Below are positions 18,743 through 28,266 of a stretch of 64,000 nucleotides of DNA, in pieces. The stretch comes from Chloroflexota bacterium (lineage in GTDB: Bacteria > Chloroflexota > Anaerolineae > Aggregatilineales > Phototrophicaceae): the NCBI GenBank assembly GCA_028875185.1, contig JAPPFH010000002.1:1-64000 (forward strand), in the 5' to 3' direction. Each line of letters opens with the position of its first letter. Within the stretch, counting starts at the first letter, position 1. Both the position numbers and the translations under genes were made by a program. The notes beneath the pieces were generated by a model. It saw only the letters and a program-made list of their open reading frames with translations, ran no database searches and was not told the DNA's origin.

Positions 18743-19287
18743 AACGCGCCTACCGCGAGCGCGCTTTAAGCCGTCTTTATGAAGATCTGCAAAGCGATGA
18801 CTTCGATGCGCGCGAGTACGCCCTGTTTCAGCTGGTATTGTTGCTTCGGCGCGCCAATCCTGATGCATCCGCTGACGATATTTTCGCCGGCGAGCAGTTG
18901 TCGCGCGAACTGCGGCGCATTCGCTTGTCGCCCGCCGATCAGGCGACTATCGTGGAGCGTCTCATGCGCCTGATTTCGCGGCATGAGGACAGTCGAGCAA
19001 GCGTATTTTGGGCGCTGGGCGATGTCTCGGCAAATGTCGCTTTCGCCCGAGCCTCCGCTGCAATGGGAGAATTCGGCGACCAATTCAGCGGCGAGGCGGC
19101 TTTTCAAGCATGCCAGGCGCTGACGATCTGGCTGAATTCTGATGACTTTGATCTGAGCCTGGCTGATGCGCTGCGCGCCGAAAAGAAGCCGCTGCGCCTG
19201 CTATCGCGCTGGGCGAGCGCGTCTGACGCGCGATTGGCGAATTGCGCGAACGCGGTCATGAGCCGCTTACGCGAGCTCTCCGACTAG
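18739..19287 (+). CDS. HEAT-repeat-like helical protein, function unknown
   Basis: The protein has 182 residues, is predicted all-helical and has no membrane segment. The spacing of phrases such as DDFDAREYALFQLVLLLRRA, RLMRLISRHEDSRASVFWALGD and RLANCANAVMSRL suggests HEAT/ARM-like helical repeats. It overlaps the membrane protein gene in ATGA, so the two are coupled. It may be a cytoplasmic partner of the membrane protein or of the PspA-like protein downstream. Confidence 0.6.
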   Translation: MKRAYRERALSRLYEDLQSDDFDAREYALFQLVLLLRRANPDASADDIFAGEQLSRELRRIRLSPADQATIVERLMRLISRHEDSRASVFWALGDVSANVAFARASAAMGEFGDQFSGEAAFQACQALTIWLNSDDFDLSLADALRAEKKPLRLLSRWASASDARLANCANAVMSRLRELSD

Positions 19288-19360
19288 CGGACTTATGATG
19301 TGGCGACAATCTGAACTATAATTGGGCTGGGCGCCGACCAGCGAATCGAGAGACGCGAAC

Positions 19361-20104
19361 ATGTCTGACTTATTCGATAAAATCTCTACGTTGATTAATG
19401 CGCAATTTAACGACTTGCTGGGCAGGAACCCGCGGTCGCCCCTCGCGCGCATAAGGCTAAACGCTGAAGACGCGGATAAGAATCCCCGCCATTCCGCTCG
19501 CAGCTTGCGCCAGCGGCTGGAAGAAGCGATCGAATATGAAGATGAATTGCAGGCGGCAGTCGATGAACGTATGCGCGCGGTTGTCGAGTTGGACAAGCTG
19601 GTGGATGAAATGCTGCGCAGCGGCGACGAGTTTTCGGCGCAGCGCTTGCAAGGGCAGCTCAATACGAAACAGCAGCATCTGTCTATCGCCGAATCGGAAC
19701 TCCGCGACCACCGCTTGATGACACGCCATCTGTTACAAGAATTGGGTACGCTCGAGCTGGCGCTAGATAACCAGGAAAAGCGGAATCAAGCGCAGTCCTC
19801 GGCTTCCACCGGGAAAACGCGAATCCCGATAGACGGACTTGGCTCGCCGGACAAGCGGCGCGCAACAGTCAATCGGTCGTTTATGGACGCGGTGACCAAC
19901 AAATTTGATGAGACGCGCGCAAACCTGGAAAACTTGCTCGATAATTCGCCAGCGCCTGAGCGCGCAGGCCGCCCGCGCGGCGTTCAGCGCTTCGAAATCG
20001 TGGACGAAGAACCGGATCCGCGCCAGCCTAAGCCGCGCAAGAAAGACGAGCCCGACATGAACGCGCGCGTGTCGCGGCTAAGCAAACCAGACAAAGACGA
20101 ATAA
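19361..20104 (+). CDS. PspA/IM30-like coiled-coil protein
   Basis: The 247-residue protein begins MSDLFDKISTLINAQFNDLLG, an amphipathic helix like that of PspA/Vipp1. A long coiled coil (about 45-150) rich in E, R and Q follows, then a charged, probably disordered tail. PspA proteins polymerise on damaged membranes. The homology here is partial, since the family's usual middle segment is not clear, so I call it PspA-like. The ATG at 19361 is preferred to one 13 codons upstream because it gives the expected N-terminus. It lies 74 bases after the HEAT-like gene. Confidence 0.65.
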   Translation: MSDLFDKISTLINAQFNDLLGRNPRSPLARIRLNAEDADKNPRHSARSLRQRLEEAIEYEDELQAAVDERMRAVVELDKLVDEMLRSGDEFSAQRLQGQLNTKQQHLSIAESELRDHRLMTRHLLQELGTLELALDNQEKRNQAQSSASTGKTRIPIDGLGSPDKRRATVNRSFMDAVTNKFDETRANLENLLDNSPAPERAGRPRGVQRFEIVDEEPDPRQPKPRKKDEPDMNARVSRLSKPDKDE

Positions 20105-20125
20105 TGAGCGACCGACCAGTCTGAG

Positions 20126-20908
20126 TTAGCCCGCGCCTTGAAGTTGGGAATCAAGCGCTTCGATCAAATCTTGCATGGAGCGTTCGAGATAGGGGAAGCC
20201 CAACCAGGCGCTCATCAACCCAAACACTCCGCCCGTGATGATGCGGAAGAACGGCTCGGTCTCGCGGACGGGCCAGTACTCGAATGGCGGGTAGCTTAAG
20301 AGTTGACTGAATCCGTCAAGCCCCACTGGACCCAGCCCGACAAAGAGATAAAGCCAAAATGGCAGCGGCTTGATCCGCCAGCGAAAATGCCGGTAAATCA
20401 TACCGCCGACGAATAACATCGTGTAAATTGCGAGGTCGCGCGCGCAAAGGCTGGTCTTATAACCGATGGCTTCGTCGCCGATGAAATGACGAGCGGCGAA
20501 TTGCTGGACGACGCTGAATTCGGCGAGCCCCTCAACGTTTGCCGGCGGCGCTGGCGATCGTCCGCCGTATACGCTCGTCCAATACCGATACTGATCCTTG
20601 AAAGCCTCCGACTCGCTGGCGAAGGCCTCGAAGGGCGCGTATCCGCTTCGGGCTGCTTCACGCGGGTAGAAAGCCTGCTCGCCAAACAAGAATGGCGAGC
20701 GAAAGGCGAATTGGTGACAGAACGGGCTATAGAGCGTGTAAATGAAATCTGCGGGCGCATTCAGCCCGAGCTTCGCCAGCGTCGGCGCCAGCCAAGGCAA
20801 GCTGATGTATAGCGCAAGCGCGCATAAGATAATCCGCAGCCAATGCCGCGCCAGGCATAGCAGCAGGCGATTTAACCGAGCGGCAATAGCGCCAAATGCC
20901 CAACTCAA
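20126..20908 (-). CDS. DUF2085 integral membrane protein
   Basis: The protein has 260 residues and about four membrane segments. The DUF2085 hallmarks are present: SPFCHQFAFRSPFLFG near residue 63 and TSLCARDLAIYTMLFVGG near 155, then GLDGFSQLL. The conserved Cys-His and Cys-Ala-Arg-Asp motifs suggest metal or thiol chemistry at the membrane, but no function is known. The only start is TTG at 20908. It follows the two thioredoxin-type genes on the same strand 12 bases downstream, so a link to their redox role is plausible. Confidence 0.85.
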   Translation of the reverse strand: MSWAFGAIAARLNRLLLCLARHWLRIILCALALYISLPWLAPTLAKLGLNAPADFIYTLYSPFCHQFAFRSPFLFGEQAFYPREAARSGYAPFEAFASESEAFKDQYRYWTSVYGGRSPAPPANVEGLAEFSVVQQFAARHFIGDEAIGYKTSLCARDLAIYTMLFVGGMIYRHFRWRIKPLPFWLYLFVGLGPVGLDGFSQLLSYPPFEYWPVRETEPFFRIITGGVFGLMSAWLGFPYLERSMQDLIEALDSQLQGAG

Positions 20909-20920
20909 TCTCGAAATCGC

Positions 20921-21526
20921 TCAGATCCCTTGGCCGATAAGGCTCACATCCCGGCGCAGTTGTTCAATAGTTACGGGTCCGTAGTACAGCCGCCGAATAC
21001 GACTGTCACCATCCAATACGACTGTCGTCGGCAATCCGCGGACCTGATACAGTTTGGCTACGACTCCGCGCCTGTCCAGCAGAACATCGTAGGTCACGCC
21101 TAGCTGCCTGGCCCACTTGCGCGCCGCCTGAACGCTCTCGCCCAGGTTCACCGCCAATATGCGCGCTTCCCCTCGATGGCTGATGTATAGCCGCTGAAGG
21201 TCGCGCATTTCACGCTGGCAGGGCGGGCACCAGGTCGCCCAGAAATTGATGATGGTGATCGTTCCGCGAACTTCCGCGAGAGAGAACATCCCGGAATCCG
21301 CCGTCGGCAGCGAAAATGGCGGCGCCAGCGCTCCAACTTCAGGCGCTTTGATCTGACCGTCTTCGGCTCTAATTCCGCTGAAATCGGCGCGCTCGGGCAA
21401 ACCAACGCCGGTAAAGACCGCAAATGCCGCGCCCAGAGACAAGGACGCGGCGAGCAAATGCAGCAGGCGATTCAGCTTCGACATTGAGAGCGGGCGATTG
21501 AGGTCATGCTTGAGCCAATGCCTCAT
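20921..21526 (-). CDS. TlpA-family membrane-anchored thioredoxin
   Basis: This 201-residue protein has one N-terminal membrane anchor and an extracytoplasmic AhpC/TlpA-type thioredoxin domain. The active site is NFWATWCPPCQREM (about residues 92-105), and the cis-proline is in VRGLPTTVVLD. It probably reduces disulfides of apocytochromes or other exported proteins using electrons from CcdA. The annotated start overlaps the upstream ccdA fusion by 23 bases. An ATG 14 codons later (21484) would begin closer to the anchor and is equally plausible. Confidence 0.9.
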   Translation of the reverse strand: MRHWLKHDLNRPLSMSKLNRLLHLLAASLSLGAAFAVFTGVGLPERADFSGIRAEDGQIKAPEVGALAPPFSLPTADSGMFSLAEVRGTITIINFWATWCPPCQREMRDLQRLYISHRGEARILAVNLGESVQAARKWARQLGVTYDVLLDRRGVVAKLYQVRGLPTTVVLDGDSRIRRLYYGPVTIEQLRRDVSLIGQGI

Positions 21527-23471
21527 CCAAGAGTTCGCTCAGCTGCGACTCGGTCATGATGCCAAAGTGCCGCGCCAGAATGACGCCGTCGCGATCTAGC
21601 AAGTACGAGCTTGGCCGCGTCTGTATGCCGTAGGCGTCATTGATTTCGCCGGTTCCATCCAGCGCTAGGGGAAAAGTCAAGTCATATTCATCGCGGAAGG
21701 CGGCCATCGCTTCTTCGGTGTCGTTATAGGCAATGGCGAGGATATCAAAACCTTGCGCGTTCCACTGCTCGTAGGCTTTCTGGAATTCCGGCATTTCGCG
21801 CCGGCATGGGCCGCACCAGGTGCCCCAGAAATTCAGCAAGACGACGCGGCCCCGCAAATCGGCTAAAGCAACGATGTCATCGTCGAGCGTTTCAATCGTA
21901 AACTCTGGCGCGCGATTGCCCTCGGCCAATCCAAACGCTGGCGCCAATTCAGCGGCGATATCCGTGAAGCTGTTCATTGCATCGTCAGCGGGCGGCGTCT
22001 CTCCCGCGTTCGCATCGGCCGGCTCGGAAGGCGAGGACGCCGCCGGCGCCTCGATTGCTTGCGCTTCGCGTACCTTCACACGGAACCTTGACGCTGCTGC
22101 TGTTGCCGCTGCATTGCGCAGCGCAACGCGATATAAGCCGTCGCTTGGGAGCTCAATGCGAGTTAAGGGATACAAACGTTCGTCGGATTCAATACTATCC
22201 GCCTTGTTTGCGCGCGCGAGTTCCGCGTCCGCCGGATCAAATAGAATCAACTCGAAATCTGGCACTGCTTCATTGATGCCGCGCACTTCGACATCGATCA
22301 TCATCCCGGCTTTTGCATGGAAGAGGAATTCCTGTTCCGGCGTATTGGGCGCGAAGACACCACTGGCGCTCTGGTTGATCGCCACCGGTATCAGGGAACC
22401 GCCGAGGCAGGCGCCCACGTGGCTCAAGCCCAATTCGCCATCAAAGAAACCGACCCCGCATTCTTCGACGCGGAAGGTGAAATCGGCGAATTCGCCCCGA
22501 GAAAATGTCTGGCTTAGGCTTTGCAGCTGACCGCTGGCGACCAGTATGCCAATGGCGATCAGGAGCGAACCGCTTAACAGCTCAATCTTGCGCATGTGAC
22601 GCTGCAGGCGGCGAAGCAAACCACCCGCGCTATTCATCAGCAGCGCGGTAATGATGAAGGGGATGCCCAAGCCGATCGAGTAGGCTGCCAGCAGCAGCAT
22701 GCCCTGGGCGATGTCGCCGCTGGTGGCGCCGCTCGCCGCCGCTACCGTCAAGATCGTCCCAAGCAGCGGACCGATACAGGGCGTCCAGCCGGCGGAGAAC
22801 ACCATGCCCATAAATGTGGAGCCAAGCAGCCCCTCGCGCCCGCTCCCGCCGATGTCGGCGCGTGTATCCGAATACAGCATGGATTCGAGGCGTTCCAGGG
22901 CGCCGTGCCAGAAGGCAGCCGGCTCGCTAAAGGCGCCTTTGACGTAGAGCGCAATCACAAGCGCGGCGATAAGTGGCAATGCCGCCGCGATTTGTTCTAG
23001 GAAAGCCCAGTACAGCAGAACGCTGGCGGCGATGGCGAAGCCGATGCTGAACAAGATATTGTCCAGAATGCCGGCTTGCCCTTTCTTGCGCAGCCAGTTG
23101 AAGAAGCGCGGCATAAGGCCCATGAACTGGAAACCGAAGAAGATGATCACCAAGCCGCCGACCCGACCGAGAATCTCAGTAAATGTGCTGACGTGCTGGC
23201 CCGCCAGGCTGGAAAGCGCGGTGGTGAATAAGCCGATGAGCACGAAAACAATGGTGAAGCCGAGGACAAACGCAATGCCATGCAACAGCATTTGCAGACG
23301 CAGAGCCAGATTGACCGAGGCGGCCGAGCCCGCTGCCGTTTGTCGGCTGACGTTATGCGTCAGGCGCCCGCCCATATAACCGATATAGGCTGGCACCAGC
23401 GGCAGCACGCAAGGCGATATGAACGACAATATGCCCGCAACCAGCGCTAGCCCAATTGAGACATTATCCAT
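21504..23471 (-). CDS. CcdA electron-transfer protein fused to a PPC-like domain and a TlpA thioredoxin
   Basis: The 655-residue protein has three parts. Residues 1-310 are CcdA, a membrane protein passing electrons from cytoplasmic thioredoxin outward, with the two redox cysteine motifs FISPCVLPLVP and AGWTPCIGPL. Residues 330-470 are an extracytoplasmic beta domain resembling the bacterial pre-peptidase C-terminal (PPC) fold (FLFHAKAGMMIDVEV ... LPSDGLYRVALRN). The last 140 residues are a TlpA thioredoxin with LLNFWGTWCGPCRREMPEF. DsbD has a similar logic but a different order. The ATG at 23471 has GGAGG eight bases upstream and is preferred to one 14 codons earlier. A separate TlpA gene overlaps its end. 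Confidence 0.9.
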   Translation of the reverse strand: MDNVSIGLALVAGILSFISPCVLPLVPAYIGYMGGRLTHNVSRQTAAGSAASVNLALRLQMLLHGIAFVLGFTIVFVLIGLFTTALSSLAGQHVSTFTEILGRVGGLVIIFFGFQFMGLMPRFFNWLRKKGQAGILDNILFSIGFAIAASVLLYWAFLEQIAAALPLIAALVIALYVKGAFSEPAAFWHGALERLESMLYSDTRADIGGSGREGLLGSTFMGMVFSAGWTPCIGPLLGTILTVAAASGATSGDIAQGMLLLAAYSIGLGIPFIITALLMNSAGGLLRRLQRHMRKIELLSGSLLIAIGILVASGQLQSLSQTFSRGEFADFTFRVEECGVGFFDGELGLSHVGACLGGSLIPVAINQSASGVFAPNTPEQEFLFHAKAGMMIDVEVRGINEAVPDFELILFDPADAELARANKADSIESDERLYPLTRIELPSDGLYRVALRNAAATAAASRFRVKVREAQAIEAPAASSPSEPADANAGETPPADDAMNSFTDIAAELAPAFGLAEGNRAPEFTIETLDDDIVALADLRGRVVLLNFWGTWCGPCRREMPEFQKAYEQWNAQGFDILAIAYNDTEEAMAAFRDEYDLTFPLALDGTGEINDAYGIQTRPSSYLLDRDGVILARHFGIMTESQLSELLDEALAQA

Positions 23472-23681
23472 TCTTGAATCCTCCAAAGATTGGTGGCGTA
23501 TCCGCGACTTCAAGTCTATGGCGCGACAACATTAACGGTGACGCCTACAGCTTACGAGAGCCTTGCCCAAGGCTAAAGGATTCCTTATCAGTCATAGTTT
23601 GGCGCGCCTGCCAAGCATATGTATTGGTTGTCAGCCGGTGGTATCCTTGAGCGTTCATCATATTTCGATTGAAGACAGCCG

Positions 23682-25022
23682 CTAATCTTCCGCCTCCAGA
23701 ATCCGCTGCAAGAGCGCAGCCTCGTCTTCGGCGGAACAGATTTCGCAGTCAATCCAGGCAAAACGCAGCCGGTTGAGTATCTGACGAAAGAGTGGTCCCG
23801 GCGCAAGTCCCTTTGCGGTCAGATCATCGCCGGTAATCGTCGGGCGCCGCCAGCGCCAATCGGATGCGTAAGCGGCGATGAGGGCTTGCGCAGCCGGTTT
23901 CTCTTCAGCAAGCAGCCAGTTTGCCTGTAGCGCGATATCGGGAAACTCATCCAGCAGCAGGGCAACCCGGCTTGGACGAATATCAGGATCGTCAAGCAGG
24001 CAAATCTGTTCACGCAGCCTCGCGCTCGCCGTGATTGCCTGAGTCAGCTTGTTCGTCAGCGCCAGCCGTTCGCATAGGCTTTGCGCCTCCACGCTGCTGA
24101 TGCCAGCCATGAGCGCAATCCAGCTTAGCGTCTGCATGTCGCCTACCGCGGTCGACCAAGGCGGCGAGAGCTTTTGGCAGCGCGTGAGTAATTCCGGCAG
24201 CTGTGAACTGATGCGGAATGCCGGATGGATGTTCACCAGCGCGCCTAGTTCTTGCAGCCGCAGCATCGTCTCGCCTGCCTTGGTCTCATGCAAGACTAAG
24301 CCAATTTCATTACGCAACCGTTGACCGGTCGTGCGCGCCAAATAGGGCAGCGCCATTTCGATCCACTCTGAGGAATCGGCTTCCAACTCGAATCCAAGCC
24401 GATCCGCATAGCGCAGCGCCCGCAAAATGCGCGTCGGATCGTCGACGAAGCTCTGATCATGCAGCGCGCGTATCTTGCCACGCTTAAGATCATCAATGCC
24501 ATCGCAGAAATCAACCAATGGCCAAGGCTCTATCTGCGGGCTGATCTGAATCGCCAGCGCATTGACGCTGAAATCTCGCCGCCGTAAATCGCTTTCAATG
24601 TCGGCGGGCGCCACGGCCGGCAGCGCAGCCGGACGCGCATAGGATTCGGAGCGCGCCATCACGAAGTCTATGCTGGCGGGCAGTTCACCAACTGCAAGCG
24701 AAAGACTGTCGGCGACGCAAGTGTCCAAGATCCATTTTGCTGTTCCAAATGGCTTATGTATATCGACGGCGCCGCCGAAAGATTTCGACAGAAGTCTTGC
24801 AAATCCGATGGCATCGCCTTCAAGCACAAAGTCGAGGTCCAGCGTTCCCCGATTCAGCAGCAGGTCGCGCGCAAAACCGCCGGCGATATAAAGCGCCAGA
24901 TTCCTCTTCTGCGCCATATACGATATAAGCTCAATAAACTTGGCGCCGTGCTCGCCGAGAATAAGCCGCATGTCGCTAAGATTGATATTCGAGCAAGCGC
25001 CAACTTCAACCGCGCAAGACAT
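23682..25022 (-). CDS. cca: CCA tRNA nucleotidyltransferase / poly(A) polymerase family
   Basis: At 446 residues this is a class II nucleotidyltransferase that adds or repairs the tRNA 3' CCA end. The head has YIAGGFARDLLLNRGTLDLDFVLEG, holding the GG and DxD catalytic elements, and RRDFSVNALAIQ. The neck has DDPTRILRALRYADRLGFELE. A helical body follows. CCA-adding, CC-adding, A-adding and poly(A) polymerase activities cannot be separated by eye. It lies 20 bases downstream of the small membrane protein gene on the same strand. Confidence 0.88.
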   Translation of the reverse strand: MSCAVEVGACSNINLSDMRLILGEHGAKFIELISYMAQKRNLALYIAGGFARDLLLNRGTLDLDFVLEGDAIGFARLLSKSFGGAVDIHKPFGTAKWILDTCVADSLSLAVGELPASIDFVMARSESYARPAALPAVAPADIESDLRRRDFSVNALAIQISPQIEPWPLVDFCDGIDDLKRGKIRALHDQSFVDDPTRILRALRYADRLGFELEADSSEWIEMALPYLARTTGQRLRNEIGLVLHETKAGETMLRLQELGALVNIHPAFRISSQLPELLTRCQKLSPPWSTAVGDMQTLSWIALMAGISSVEAQSLCERLALTNKLTQAITASARLREQICLLDDPDIRPSRVALLLDEFPDIALQANWLLAEEKPAAQALIAAYASDWRWRRPTITGDDLTAKGLAPGPLFRQILNRLRFAWIDCEICSAEDEAALLQRILEAED

Positions 25023-25042
25023 GGCTCATACCTGTGCCGGGC

Positions 25043-25435
25043 TTATGCCGGCGAGACCCAGGGGCCGACGAGCTCGCGCTCCATCATGCTGAGCGAGGTG
25101 GTGAAGTTGAAGAATGCCAGCAGCGCATAGGCGAGGGCGGCGCGTTTGTCGTCCCGGCCGCTCATCAGGCTGAATAATCCCGGCATAATGATCGCCAGCC
25201 AGAGCATATAGAGCAAGTATACGACGACGCGTCCCGAGCGGGGCTGGTAACCCGTTAACAGCAGCACGACGCCAACTGCCAGCGTCACGCCCGCCAGCAG
25301 CGCATAGGTGACAACCGCCCCCCAGTAATGACCTGAAATCAGCGTTTGCTTGCCGGCCATGTAGGCTGCCCAAACGCCCAAAACCAACGAATACATGATA
25401 TGCATATTAAAGAGAATTTGGTGCAGATCCGCCAT
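25043..25435 (-). CDS. small four-helix membrane protein, unknown
   Basis: This 130-residue protein has four predicted membrane segments (about residues 12-28, 38-60, 70-88 and 97-112) and short loops. I do not recognise the family. A GGTGG ribosome-site-like sequence precedes the ATG. It shares a strand with cca and is separated from it by only 20 bases, so the two are probably co-transcribed. It is 60 bases from the end of the UbiA gene, also on the minus strand. Confidence 0.65.
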   Translation of the reverse strand: MADLHQILFNMHIMYSLVLGVWAAYMAGKQTLISGHYWGAVVTYALLAGVTLAVGVVLLLTGYQPRSGRVVVYLLYMLWLAIIMPGLFSLMSGRDDKRAALAYALLAFFNFTTSLSMMERELVGPWVSPA

Positions 25436-25495
25436 TTTCAGCCACCACGGCTATTGATCTCAATGTCATTTTATCATATTGCGCCGCGGAAGCGC

Positions 25496-26413
25496 TCACA
25501 CAATTGTGATCCAGCCCAAGTTGGACGCCAGCCAAATTAAAGCCAGCAGATTGGCGATGATCAGACCGGGCCGCTGCACATTGCCGCCATCTTGCGCCAG
25601 GTTGCCGCGCATATCATATTCCCACGGGAAAATAATGGTCGTGACGACCCCAATGATCAGAATCGTGCCGAGCCAGGTCGGGAATAGCCCTTGCAGGATT
25701 GCGGCGAGTATACAGATTAGCGCGATGATAATTGAGAGATGACCCAGAATTGATGTCGGACCTTTGCCAAGAAGCACAGCTGTGTTCTTCAATCCGGCTG
25801 CTTTGTCCACCTCATAATCGACCACCTGATTGTAGAATTGCCCATAGGCGGAGAATAAGCTGGCGGCGGCGATAACAAGCCATACATTCCGCGGCTCGGA
25901 GCCATAGGTGAAGAATCCGGCCGCGATTAACAAGCCGCTGAGCATCAGCGCGTGCGAGACTACATCCGATATCGGGCGCGCCTTCAATCGGAATGGGTGC
26001 GCCGAGTATAGATAGCAAAGCGCAAGTATTGCCGCCCCCGTCACAAGCGCTGGCGCGCCGCTTGCCCCATATAAAGCGAGGGCGCTAAAGAATGTCAAGG
26101 CGCTCAGGATCATGCCTTCGCGGCGGCTCAATAATCCGCTGCTGATTACGTTGTGCCGCCGCTTGCGCTGATCTAGCTCGTCATCGGGCGCGTCTTCAAT
26201 ATTGTTGACCATGAACGCGAACGACATCGCCAACACATTGGCGGCCAAAACCGCAAATATGCGCCAATCAACCCGGGCGGCCTCCGGCTCAACCGCCAGC
26301 AAACCGCCAATTATTGTGAGCGGTATAGTGAAGGGCACGTGCTCGCGCCAGCGCGACAAGCGAATGATGGCGATGAGCTTGCTATCGTGACTGGCATCGG
26401 TTTTGACGGTCAT
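25496..26413 (-). CDS. UbiA-family prenyltransferase
   Basis: This 305-residue integral membrane enzyme has about eight to nine membrane helices. The two Asp-rich metal/diphosphate motifs are present: NNIEDAPDDELDQRKRRHN (about 70-88) and YNQVVDYEVDKAAGLKNTA (about 195-213). It attaches a prenyl chain to an aromatic or related acceptor, as in quinone, heme O or (bacterio)chlorophyll synthesis, or acts on lipids. The acceptor cannot be told, and no quinone or heme gene lies beside it. The wording of the second motif resembles the UbiA/MenA/BchG group. Confidence 0.85.
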   Translation of the reverse strand: MTVKTDASHDSKLIAIIRLSRWREHVPFTIPLTIIGGLLAVEPEAARVDWRIFAVLAANVLAMSFAFMVNNIEDAPDDELDQRKRRHNVISSGLLSRREGMILSALTFFSALALYGASGAPALVTGAAILALCYLYSAHPFRLKARPISDVVSHALMLSGLLIAAGFFTYGSEPRNVWLVIAAASLFSAYGQFYNQVVDYEVDKAAGLKNTAVLLGKGPTSILGHLSIIIALICILAAILQGLFPTWLGTILIIGVVTTIIFPWEYDMRGNLAQDGGNVQRPGLIIANLLALIWLASNLGWITIV

Positions 26414-26620
26414 GGTGCTCAGATCTCAATTCAGTGAAACGCCGGACATAATCTGCCAAGCATAGCACAGTTCAGGACGAGGGCACTACAGCGCGGTTGC
26501 GAACGCCGGCTTGCTCACGACAGCCACTCGGCGGAAGCGAAGAGAATCAAGCGCTACTTAACAAAAGAACAAGCCTTTCTATTGCGCGCATAGGGGTTTA
26601 TCAAAAATGTAGAGATTAGT

Positions 26621-28255
26621 ATGATGCGCTGCATGATCCGAATTCTCGCAATCTGTATCGCTGGCGCCGCCATGATGGCTGGCTGCAATCTCGCCAGGAC
26701 CAAGCTGCCGGCAAACACGGTTGAGGCTGGCGAAACGCGCGCGCGCTTGCAGGCGAGCCCGCCACCCGCCACCGCCACGCTTGGCGCGCTAATCCGTGAA
26801 GTAAGCGAGCGAACGGCTACGCCAGCCCCATCCGAGCTGCCTCCCTCGCGCTGCGATGAACTTGATGTCGATCGTCCGGCAAGGCAAGTTGATGCCGATG
26901 TGATCATCAATTACCAAGCGAAGTCGGCTCGCGTAGTTCAGGCGATTGAATTCCATAATCGCGAAGCGCAGCCCTTGGGCGAGATAATGCTTGATGTACA
27001 GGCGAACCAATGGGAGGCGGGCTTCCGGCTCATAGAACTGACTGTGAATGACGAGATCGCCGAGTTTGAGCTCGATTTGAATCGTCTTAAGGTCAAATTG
27101 GACGCGCCGTTGGAAACAGGCTGTAGGCTCGCGCTCGATTTGGAGTTCGATCTGCAGCCGGCCGAAATCCGCGCTGGCTTGCGCTCTTATCGCGGCTTTT
27201 TCGGCTACAGCCCTCGTCAGCTCAATCTTGGGCACTTCCTGCCGACGGTGGCGGCGCGCCTGGATGGCGGCTGGCGCATTCATGAACCAATTGGCATCGG
27301 CGAGCAAGTGGTCTACGATGTGGCGGATTGGCGGGTCAATGTTTCAGTCAATGAGGCGGCGGACACGCTCGTGCTTGCCGCGCCCGGCAAGGTCAGGCAA
27401 AATGGCGCGGCAATCTGGAATGTGGAGCTGCTGAATTCGCGAGACTTCGCCATCAGCCTCAGCGAAGAATGGCGCGCGGCTGAACTGCGCATTGCTGATG
27501 ATGTTCGTGTTGAGGTTTATGCCTTCGCCGACGCCCAAATCTATGCCAATGGCGTCCGGCTTGACGGCGCTGATCATGTGTTGAAAGAAGCGGAAAAAGC
27601 GCTGGCTTTGTATAACCGGCAATTCGCTCCCTATCAGCGCGAACGATTCGTTATCGTTCAGGGCGATTTCCCCGATGGAATGGAGTTCACCGGCATGGTC
27701 TTTGTGGGCGGCGCCTGGTTTACGACTTTCGACGGCGGACCGCGCAATTATCTGACGCTGATTTCTGTGCACGAGATCGCCCATCAATGGTGGTACGCCC
27801 AGGTGGGCAACGATTCCGCGCTCAATCCCTGGCTTGACGAGGCGCTCGCAACATATAGCGAATACCTGTTCATTGAGGAGTTTTACCCCGCATTCAAGAA
27901 CTGGTGGTGGACCTTTCGCGTCGCCGGCTTCTTTCCTCAAGGCAAGGTCGATAGCGAGGTTTATGAGTTTTCTACAGCGCGCGCATATATCAATGCGGTC
28001 TATCTACGGGGCGTTCAGATGCTGCACAATCTGCGCGTTGATATCGGCGATGAGGCTTTTTTCGATATGCTGCGCGCATACCTCTCTGCCGGAGCAGGGC
28101 TGATAGCCGATCCGACGCTGTTCTGGCGCCAGCTCCCGCCGGAACTGCGCGCCTTGACGCAGGCGACGCGGCTGGAGTACTTGCGCAACGATGACGATAG
28201 CGCCCTCTTTGGCCTGCCAGAGCCTGACGCAGCGACGCCCGATTCGGAAGATTAA
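26621..28255 (+). CDS. M1-family metallopeptidase-like lipoprotein
   Basis: The protein has 544 residues. A signal peptide with a lipobox (AGAAMMAGCN) anchors it outside the membrane. After a low-complexity linker comes an N-terminal beta domain, then a thermolysin-like domain. Zinc ligands are in HEIAHQWWYAQVG (about 385-397) with the distal Glu in NPWLDEALATYSEYLF, as in M1 aminopeptidases. The aminopeptidase GxMEN substrate motif is replaced by FTGMVFVGG, so the specificity may differ. It probably trims extracellular peptides. The start may be ATG 26621 or the nearby one at 26633. Confidence 0.87.
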   Translation: MMRCMIRILAICIAGAAMMAGCNLARTKLPANTVEAGETRARLQASPPPATATLGALIREVSERTATPAPSELPPSRCDELDVDRPARQVDADVIINYQAKSARVVQAIEFHNREAQPLGEIMLDVQANQWEAGFRLIELTVNDEIAEFELDLNRLKVKLDAPLETGCRLALDLEFDLQPAEIRAGLRSYRGFFGYSPRQLNLGHFLPTVAARLDGGWRIHEPIGIGEQVVYDVADWRVNVSVNEAADTLVLAAPGKVRQNGAAIWNVELLNSRDFAISLSEEWRAAELRIADDVRVEVYAFADAQIYANGVRLDGADHVLKEAEKALALYNRQFAPYQRERFVIVQGDFPDGMEFTGMVFVGGAWFTTFDGGPRNYLTLISVHEIAHQWWYAQVGNDSALNPWLDEALATYSEYLFIEEFYPAFKNWWWTFRVAGFFPQGKVDSEVYEFSTARAYINAVYLRGVQMLHNLRVDIGDEAFFDMLRAYLSAGAGLIADPTLFWRQLPPELRALTQATRLEYLRNDDDSALFGLPEPDAATPDSED

Positions 28256-28266
28256 GAGGAACTGCC

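Noticed and set aside
23559-23574. Hairpin AGCCTT/AAGGCT in the spacer upstream of the ccdA fusion
   Set aside because: Six-pair stem without a U-run on either strand and no gene end at the right distance.
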